DNA of 64,000 bases from Callaeas wilsoni (taxonomy: Eukaryota; Chordata; Aves; Passeriformes; Callaeidae), in NCBI GenBank assembly GCA_013398955.1, contig VWPU01004999.1, positions 1 to 64,000 of the forward strand. The letters are read 5' to 3'. The notes under the pieces were generated by a model. That model did no database searches and was not told the origin of the DNA. It worked only from the letters and a program-made list of their open reading frames with translations. Numbering within the stretch: position 1 is the stretch's first letter; each line of letters starts with the position of its first letter. Both the position numbers and the translations under genes were made by a program. Below are positions 55,901-64,000 of this stretch, piece after piece.

Positions 55901-58900
55901 CCTCTCTATGCATTATTTTCAAGTAACTTGGAGCCCTGCTGTGGTATCCCTTTTGCTGAGGCTAAGTCTGGGCCACATCTAATCCCAGCCCCAGGAGATG
56001 AGTACTAGAAGCTGATGTTCCTCTGTCCAAGGTTGTAGTATGAGGAGGAGAAGCAGCAATCCCCCCACAAACAACACAGCACTGAGACACCCACACGGGA
56101 CCAGGAGAAAACTTCCTTACAGTATAGTTTGGGTGGTTCCCAAGGGCTTCATCACTGTCTAATGCTTTCAAACAAACCATGGGAAGGTTTCAAACAAAGC
56201 ATGATTCCACTTCTCTGGGAACTGCTCTCTGCTTCCTAGTGCCTCCTCTGCCTGTTTTTGCTGTGACATGAGGCAAAGGGCTTGGAGCAAGCATGTGTTG
56301 AATCTTCCTAGAAAAGCAAATACTAGCTTGGATTTCTGTTACTTTTCTCTGTCCAGGTGATTTGATAAAACTGTTGTGCAGAGTAGGGAGCTGGTTATGG
56401 GTTCCTTTGTGTGACAAATGGGATGGAAAATCTGGTAGAAGGAATTTCTCTGAGTCTTAAGCTGTTTCTTCTTGACTTACAGGAAGAGGTTACACACTTA
56501 ATGGTATAATTTGAAACCATTCTTGTTATTTATGCTTTATCTTTTTCAGTAACAGTAATATGAAAATGCAATTATTGTGTGAGAAATCTCTAAGTAACTG
56601 ACTTCATACTGGGTAACTGTGTTTAAAAGATCAGTATCATTCAGTGGTTGTGTCTGCTAGTGAGGGTCTTAGCAACTGGGAAGTCTTAGCTAAGGACTTG
56701 ACTAGCAGGTGGGATCAGTTGATCAGCAAAGGTCTCTTTGGACCCAAGCACTTCATCTTTTAAGCTCTTGATTCAAGTGGAGTCCTTAATCAAAAAACAG
56801 TGAGAGAACTGAGAGGGACAGGTGGATTTGTTTAGATTTTTTTTCTTTTTTTTCCCCACCCCTTCATACATCCTGTCTTTAAATGTTCATAGAAATGTGG
56901 AAAGAGGTTGTTTCCATGGCCAAGGTTCTTGTGACTTTTTTCTGCATGTGCTTGAAATCTCTCCAGATCTTTGCCTTGGTGGAATTTGCTGGCTGTGTTC
57001 ACTGGGAAGTCACGTGCTCTAAAGCCAAAACCCACGCTCCAAACAACCTGTTGCACTGCCTTGGTATCAGAATCCTGCAAGAAGGAAATCCAGGGAGCTG
57101 GCTGGTATAAATAGTGGTTCCTTGTCACTTTATGACCATGTAAATACAGAATAAATAAGATTAAATATCTTTGTGGAACAGATGTGATTGGAAGCGTTAA
57201 GGGGAGAGTAGAAATGGAAATTGTGCTAGTGTATGGAAGGAAATTGGCACATGATGTTACATATGTAACATCATGGGAGGCAAACGCTGAAAAGGAAAGA
57301 CTCCACTTAAACTTGCTGTCTTTGCCCTTGAACATTGATTTATTTTGTTAAAATAGACCCTCTTTTTGATAAGATGGGAAAAATAGATATATTTCGATTT
57401 AGTCATACTTGTGCCTTGCTTTAACTACCTTCACAAGTCTGTTCATTTACCGTATGTTAAAAACTGTTCAAACCCTTTCAGTATGCTGCAGCTTTCAGTT
57501 GGGTGTGCCAAATAGAGCAAAAAAAAATTGCAACTCATTTATTAGATATGCCTAACAGTAGTTTGTATTGAAGGAAGAGTTCAGGGACTGTCAAGCTCGT
57601 CAGAATTTTAACCAAATGAGTTGAAATTATTAGAAATAATTCCTTCTATGCTCGGTTCCCCAGGCAGTAACAGTAGGAATTCTAATCAGATACTGAATCC
57701 AACTGTCTCCTGCTGTAACTTTATCCTTTCACTTCTCATCGTAAGAGAAGATTGGTGAACTAGGCCATACTGGTTCCTTCATTGAAAAAAATACTTGCGG
57801 TGTAAATGCCAAAAAAGGAAAGGAAATCTGCATTACGATTCAGCTGGTTCATTTCACTCCTTTGTTGGGCTCAGTTTTTGTGTGTATCAGCGTGGTTGGT
57901 GGTTTGAGACAGTGGCACAGCTATGTCTTCATTTAACTTTGTAGGACAGGAATAAATGCCAATGAATTAAACTGGAATAAGTCGAAGTAATTTCAAAGCT
58001 CTTGACCTAACTAGTCATATCTTCCCAGACTGTTTTTGGTTAACGTTATTAATGTCTCTATGTAATACTTGGACTTGGTTATGCTGCATGATGACAGATA
58101 TCAGCAATTTTTAATATCAATATTTTTTTCAGCAAGATAATTGCATGAAGAAATGTAGATGTCCTCTAAGGACCTCTGGTTTGTATTATCCTCTCCCCAA
58201 TCCTGATAGGTTAAATTGTATGTGGGCTGCAGAACTTCTGGAGGCAGGATAAAAGCAAGTTCTGATAAAAGTCATCTGCCCAGGAAGAAAAAAGGCATGT
58301 CTATAGTTTGCCTTAAACTGAATCTTATGTAGGGTTTGATGTTTTGGGGTGAACCCGTTTCCCTGATACTCACTTAAAGCACATTCCTTAAGGAGCAGTC
58401 CGTGAGTCTCCAGGTTCTGCTGTGACGGTGAATTTCAGGCAGTAGCAGCTTTGCTGGTGTCTTTGCTGTTTCCTGGCTCGGGAAGTAAAGGTGAGGGAAG
58501 TGGTAGCTAAACATTCATATACTAAAAGGTTTGACAATTTCACTTCAACTTGGGGGAGGCTGGAATCAAAATGCACATGTCTGCAACGTCTTTTTTTATT
58601 ATTACACAAATATTTGAAAACTCTGTCCAGTTACAATAATTTCTGCCACTTTGTATTGTATTTCTTGTTTCTAATGTGCATTAGCATCCACCGCTCCCTG
58701 TCCATCAGTCACTTAGTGTACCATGGCTTGAGTCAAGGAGCTACTGCCTGGTGTCAAGACAGATGAGTTGTGGGGCAAAGAAACCACATTTCTTTGGCTT
58801 TTTCAGACCTTGAAATTGTGTTTGGCGTTAAGATCGTGAAGAGAGGGATAGAGTCCTCGCGTAGGGTGTCCTTTCAGTGAACTGGTGCTCTTAATTGCTT

Positions 58901-61900
58901 TGGTGATGGGAAGGGAAACCTCTGACTAAGCCAAGCTACACGTGGCATTGCTTGATGAAAAAATTCATTCTCGCATTCCTGCCTTTTTTTTTTTTTTTTT
59001 AACATATTTGCTCACCAGTAGATGCTGTATTGCTGTGAAGAAGCCCATGCACATGTCAGTGTTTCATTCATGCCAAAGGGAATTCTGAGCTGGACTGGAA
59101 CAGAGTAGCTGTTTGTGTGTGCATCCTGTCCCTCCTCCACATGTCCTCCTTCCCTTCTGCTGCCTCCTCCTTCAGCACAGAGCACTTGCTTGCTGTTGTG
59201 AAGAGCAGCGGACCAAAACCACTTACAGAAGGGAAAGATTGCCTGCCAAATTTGTGTAAGAAAACATGTGGGCAGCTTGAAACTATTTCTGTTTGAAACC
59301 CAACTGGTGCCGTGCAGTTCAGGCCACTCGCTCACTGCGTTTTATGCTCAGTGGCCATGGTGAATGATTGAATACATTTGTGTGTTCTCCGAGTGACTGT
59401 GGACCTGCTGCCTGAAATGCACATGGCAGTGTGTGTGCAAGGGTGATCAGAATTGAGAATCTGAGAGGATTTCCTTTTTGCAGGAACAAGGAGGAAGAAA
59501 CCCTGCTAAGGTGTGCTTTCAGTCTTTTTTTGGAAGGCTTTTAATCCTCGGTGTTGTCTTGTGGGAGAGAAGCACACTTTCTAGTTCTAGGGGGAGTGTG
59601 GGTTATATGCAGTGGGCAAAACAGGCAGACTGGAGTGGGAGGAGAACAGCTTCTCTTCCTTGCAGTGCTGGGAGAGATGGATGTCTGCCATTGCCATGTC
59701 TTTTCCTCCCAAGTAAATCTTCATTTTCCTGAGCCCAGGCAAGGAGACAGTCTGCTGCCATGGAGGGGACAGACAGGGCTTGGGAGTGTGTTGTGTGACA
59801 GCATTTTTTGCCGCAGTTTATTTCCCGCGCTTCATCAACCCACCGTGCTCCTACCACAAGATGCCATTTTGTTGCCCTAGGGTTGGTGGTTAAAAAAAAA
59901 GTGGGTGTCTTTGCTTCTTGCTTGATGTTAACCTGGTGTCGTACTGGGGTTGTTAAAACTTTGAGGCACAGCAGTGTTGGGTGACAGCCTCAGCTGTTGT
60001 AAAGAAAGCTCCCCAGGTGGTTTTTGGGCATGAGAAAATGTTCCAAGTGCTACTACAGAAGTAAAATTTACTTGTCCATGAAGCGGGGAAGTTGTTTTTT
60101 CCTAGTTTTGCTGGTAGCTGAATGGCTTTGTGATTGGGAAGAGGAATTCACTGCAGCATCAGGTTTGTGTGCACCCCAGATCCAGTTTGAGTAGTAAATT
60201 GGTCTGGTGCAGAGTCTTTTAAGTGTGTGTTGGATTCACAAAGGTTGATCATGCTTTCATGGAACTGTGGTGTTGTGGGCTCTTTTTCCCACAACAGGAA
60301 TGCCTGGGATTCGTCATCTCTGCAGAGCCGAGGGCAGCTGGTCCTGCACGGGTGGGTGCCAGTGGATGCTGGTGGTGGATTTCTACCAACGCTGTTAGGA
60401 GGGCCTCATCCCAGGAGAAAACAGAGCTATTACCTTGGAAAGTTCGGGGAGGGCAAGGAATTCCTTAGAGATGGGAAGACGCAGTGTTTGAGTCCACGGG
60501 AGAGGGCATTGGGAATCAGAACTTCATCATACAAGATAATGAATCCTTTATTTCTGCGCCCATTGTTTCTCTTGTCCTGTGATCTGACCAATATGTTCAT
60601 CTCAATATCTGTGTGTGGGGATGAAAATACAACATGGATTACTTACTTGCCTTCTGATACTGTTGAAGCGAAATACTGTTGACTTGATAGCTTGTCCGCA
60701 TGTCACGTTTCCATGGAATGGAGGTCTGTCTTCTGTTTGGAAGCTTTGTGGTGTAAATGAGCATGTGAGCTGCCCTCTGTTTTGATGACAAGTTTGACTT
60801 TAGGATCAGAATTGGGAAACAGACAGAAATAAGTCATCTGACAACAGTTAGGAACCAGGAGTAAGCTCCTTATGGGAATTGTAGCTGCTGTACCACTGCT
60901 GTAGTCACTTGCCGATGCAGGAGGAATGCAGCCAAGCTGACTAGGCTGGTTGCTGAAAGTCTGTGCTGGCTGAGAAATGCTTTCTGGCACATTCAGTGTA
61001 AAAATGTAGAGCATTTCTTGTTGAAGACTGGAAAAGTCTTCTTAATCTTAAAAATGGAGCATGCTCTGTCAGGGAAAACACACCATGCAGAGGCTTCCTT
61101 TTGGGAAATTTATTTTGAGTGGATATAGATGATTCTGATTGAGGGGTAGGAGGGTGGTCTTGCCTGTGACTGACATGATGAGCTATAAATGCCTGTCCTC
61201 TTTTTCTCTGCATCTGCATGGTTGCTAAGTTCAGCAGCTTGCTTGGAATGGGCTCTAGAGGAGCTGCTTTGATCCGAGGGCTAGCTGCACTGCTAGGATG
61301 ATCATGTGCTCAGATGGGAGAGAGCTGCTCCTGCATGGACACACTTCAGCTCTGCTGTTAGGAAATCTGGGTGAAGGCAAGGCCCCACAGCTCAGTCTGC
61401 CCAGAGCTTTATTGCTGCTGGCTTTGTCCACCACAAGTTCGGATGTCGCGTTTCCATTGTTCAGCTGTGCTGAGCTACAATCCTTAGAAAAACAACTTGT
61501 TTCAGCTGGAAATGGATGGGTGTGCACAGTTCTGAGCTGAAACTTGGACACAGTGCATGAGGCCGGGGAAATGGAGCAGGAGAAAAATATTCCAGAAAAA
61601 GTGTTTATGAGAAGTTGGTCCGCCTTTAGTTGTGCAAAGCTACTCTAAACTCCCTTCTCAAAGGATTGGTGAAGGGTCGTGGTATGTTGCAGCAAAGTCT
61701 GAGAGTGACATAGAAATGACTGCTTATTGAGCTGTGAGAAGAAAGCTCAGGGTACTTCTCCTTGAAGACTCTGCAGGCAACAAACGTGTAGAAAAGCCCT
61801 CTGAAGTTAATCAGTGATAAAGTTAATAAATCGTCATTGGGATTTCAACCTTGGCTCTTGTAGAGATAGCACTGAAACAATCCATTTGTGTTTTTAACAG

Positions 61901-64000
61901 CTACGGGTTTGGGGGTTTCTTTTAGGTCTTCACCTTTTCTTTGGGTGTCGTTTTAAAGGAAGATGCTTCAAGGATCCAAGTCAGTCGCTGTGGATCTGTC
62001 AGTGTAGCAAGGTGCTTCATTGCATGCCTAGCAGTGTCTTGCATTGAGAATTAGTCAAATCTATCCTTGTACAGTCAAAGCAAAAGGTGAGTCCGGTGGA
62101 AAAGGAACGTGACCAACTGTTAGAGAAGGATTTTCTCTTTCTTGGGAGCTCACCTTCCTTAAACAAGGCTTAAGAGAATAATTAGTCCCTTGAAAGTAGG
62201 GCAGTGAGGAATAGGATGTAACAGTGCACAGCAGGACTCCTCAGTCATTTCTCAGCGGTGCACGCATTGTCTGGAGGTGCCGGTGTTGCTGCGAGTGAAG
62301 TGTGTTTCAGGTAGATGGCTAAAATCTTCTCCTCAGAGCAGAGTCATGCTTCACGTACTTCCCAGTTCTCACTTACTGAATTGACAAAGTGGAAACAACT
62401 TCCTATAGCAACTGCTGCAAAACTGCATTGTTCTGTACTACTTGACTTATTTGCATTCCTAAGTTCTCACTACTGAATCCATCAAAGCTGGCCATGTGAT
62501 GTTTAAGGATCTTTCTGAATCTGTGGTGATGGTCCTCGGGATGTGCTTATCCAAAGAAGTTTAGAGTCCTTGAGCTGTCCTTCAGAAACACTCTAAAATG
62601 CTATTTCTGTAGCTCTTGTTACGGAGCCTATGGCACAGTCTGGGGGGTCAGAGGGAAGGTAACCCCTCTAAGCTATTCAGGGCTGTGGTGAGGCAGCTCT
62701 GGTTTGACTGGCCCTATAAGTAATTTAAGTAGCTTAGGTGATGCTTACCTCAGGTACTTGAGGGAGAGTCTTAGGGCGCTGCAGTTGTTCAGGTGTGACA
62801 TTTGGGGATTTTGCAATAAGGGAAGAGGGTTATTCTGGGAAGCCCAGTGGCACCGTCTCCTTCTTCATGGTTATGTGCTCTCTTTACTTTGTGGCCGCTA
62901 AGTACATATAACAGTGGGGAAGACTTGACAGGTGACTTGCTTAGGGTGGCAAAAACTGCCTGCATAGGCTCGAGCTGTCCCTTTAGTGTCCCGCAGTTGT
63001 CAGGTGTTTTGCGGGGGTTGGTTCCTGTTTTGGTTCTGCAGCAGCATGGGAGGAACCTTTATTACAGGCGCTGCTGTTTGTCTGTGGCTGTGATGGAGAC
63101 CGCCACATCCCCGATGATACATATGAGTTATTCATACGCTGTCAAAGCTTTGCTTCTGTGGTCATTTCTTTCCAAGCTTGCTCCAAAAGAAAGGGTTTCT
63201 ATCAAAAGTTCAGGTTGAGGGAGGGTTGGGAGGAGAGTGAAGGTGCGAACTTGCGTTAAGAGCTTGGATTGAAAATGTGGCAGCTTTATATTGTTGATGT
63301 AACAGCGTTGTCTGAAGCTCAGCTTTCAGAAGCATGAGTATGTGTTTCAATGGTTTTTTTATTGTGATGTTTATATCTTGTTATTGATGTCAGAGACTAA
63401 AATGTGTATTTTGCCCCCCACATAAACGTGAAATTGGGGCAGGGAACTTAAAATGATAGTGAGACGAGGTGGTGTTATTTTTACACTGGCATGAAATTTT
63501 TCTCGCATGAACGATTGCAGCTGAATACCAGTTAATGCATGAATTTGCTTCATGTGGAAGTATGCCAAGTGCTTGGAATGAAAGTTTGAAATGGAAAAAG
63601 AGTATTATTCCTTGTAGTTTCACAACCTTCTCATAGCTACAGCTTTCAGCATGCCTGCCCCTCTGTTTTTATTGCTGTGTATGCTGCTGGGAATGCAGCG
63701 TGCGGAGGAGAGGAGGGAATTTTCCTGTGAATACCTCAGCACCTGTCTCGTCATCAGAAGCACACTGCAGTCCTAATGCAGGTGTCCCTGCAGCAGAGAC
63801 TCGGCAGGTGCCAGTCGTGGGGACTGTGTTATGCCATTTCAGCAGCATGCTTCTCCTCTCACCTCCCTCCTCCTCTCCCCCTTTTAATTTTTGTAGCAGC
63901 AGCGAGAGACATGGAGTGTATAGTTAAAGGAATAAAATGAAAGAAGATACTGTTGAGATGTTCCAGCTGCCAGACTTCAGATTTGTGCTGAATGAGGCAT
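52921..64000 (+). other. ANKRD17: ANKRD17 intron 1, continued to window edge
   Basis: No exon was recognised. Simple-sequence runs (for example poly-T at 58987-59001) and one small CR1 piece occur. The intron appears to continue past the right edge, because exon 2 was not found and the last bases show no coding signal. Confidence 0.65.
55782..55850 (-). mobile_element. Small CR1-like fragment, minus orientation
   Basis: CTCATAGAATATCCTGAGCT, GGAAGGGACTCACAGGG and a CAGTCTCACTCC segment resemble the extreme 3' end of an avian CR1 read backwards. Only about 70 bp can be supported. Confidence 0.65.

Noticed and set aside
56832..57335. 167-codon minus-strand open frame
   Set aside because: No domain, no splice context and no recognisable homology. 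It includes the complement of a T-rich run and looks like chance in intron 1.
59485..59511. Possible 27 nt micro-exon flanked by TTTTTGCAG and GTGTGC
   Set aside because: The encoded EQGGRNPAK does not match ANKRD17 exon 2 or any known part, and short AG...GT pairs of this type are common by chance.
1..64000. CRISPR arrays, bacterial operons, rRNA and tRNA genes, viral genomes
   Set aside because: None was seen. The repeats found are minisatellites and CR1 LINE fragments, and the gene structures are vertebrate.

Overview
The window is vertebrate nuclear DNA, almost certainly from a bird. Genes are split by GT-AG introns, CpG islands mark promoters, the dispersed repeats are CR1 LINEs with the avian (ATTCTATG)n-type tail, and the serum albumin gene decodes to 615 residues that follow chicken albumin closely without being identical to it. 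The exact species cannot be read from the sequence.

Layout, left to right. (1) 1-2,860: a degenerate 34-35 bp minisatellite (1-555), then a GC-rich promoter-like zone holding an 80 bp inverted repeat (arms 1361-1440 and 1892-1971, 77/80 identical), a 50 bp tandem duplication in its loop, and a second GC-rich block (2500-2860) ending in an excellent splice donor. No gene product could be recognised. (2) 2,861-9,014: quiet DNA downstream of albumin. (3) 9,015-19,503, minus strand: complete ALB gene with 14 coding exons plus a 3' UTR exon. Every junction was placed by hand, and the exon lengths sum to 1848 nt with an unbroken frame. Its promoter keeps a TATA box, an HNF1-type site, a diverged CCAAT-box position and a C/EBP-DBP type site. 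(4) 19,640-34,600: intergenic, with CR1 fragments and a 29 bp tandem repeat about 10.5 kb upstream of ALB. (5) 34,620-35,550, plus strand: CpG island and first coding exon of ANKRD17. (6) 35,551-64,000: the start of a very long ANKRD17 intron 1. It contains a second CpG island (51,450-51,900) with a candidate alternative first exon of 11 codons, whose donor phase equals that of exon 1.

ALB and ANKRD17 are head-to-head, as in mammals, but only about 15.7 kb separates the ALB start from the ANKRD17 start codon. The two genes are not known to work together: ALB encodes a liver-secreted plasma carrier, and ANKRD17 encodes a widely expressed ankyrin-repeat/KH scaffold protein. No bacterial-type operon, CRISPR array or tRNA was seen. 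The most promising novelties are the alternative ANKRD17 promoter with a mini-uORF, the inverted-repeat promoter island at the left edge, and the complementary CTC/GAG tracts that flank the ANKRD17 start codon.
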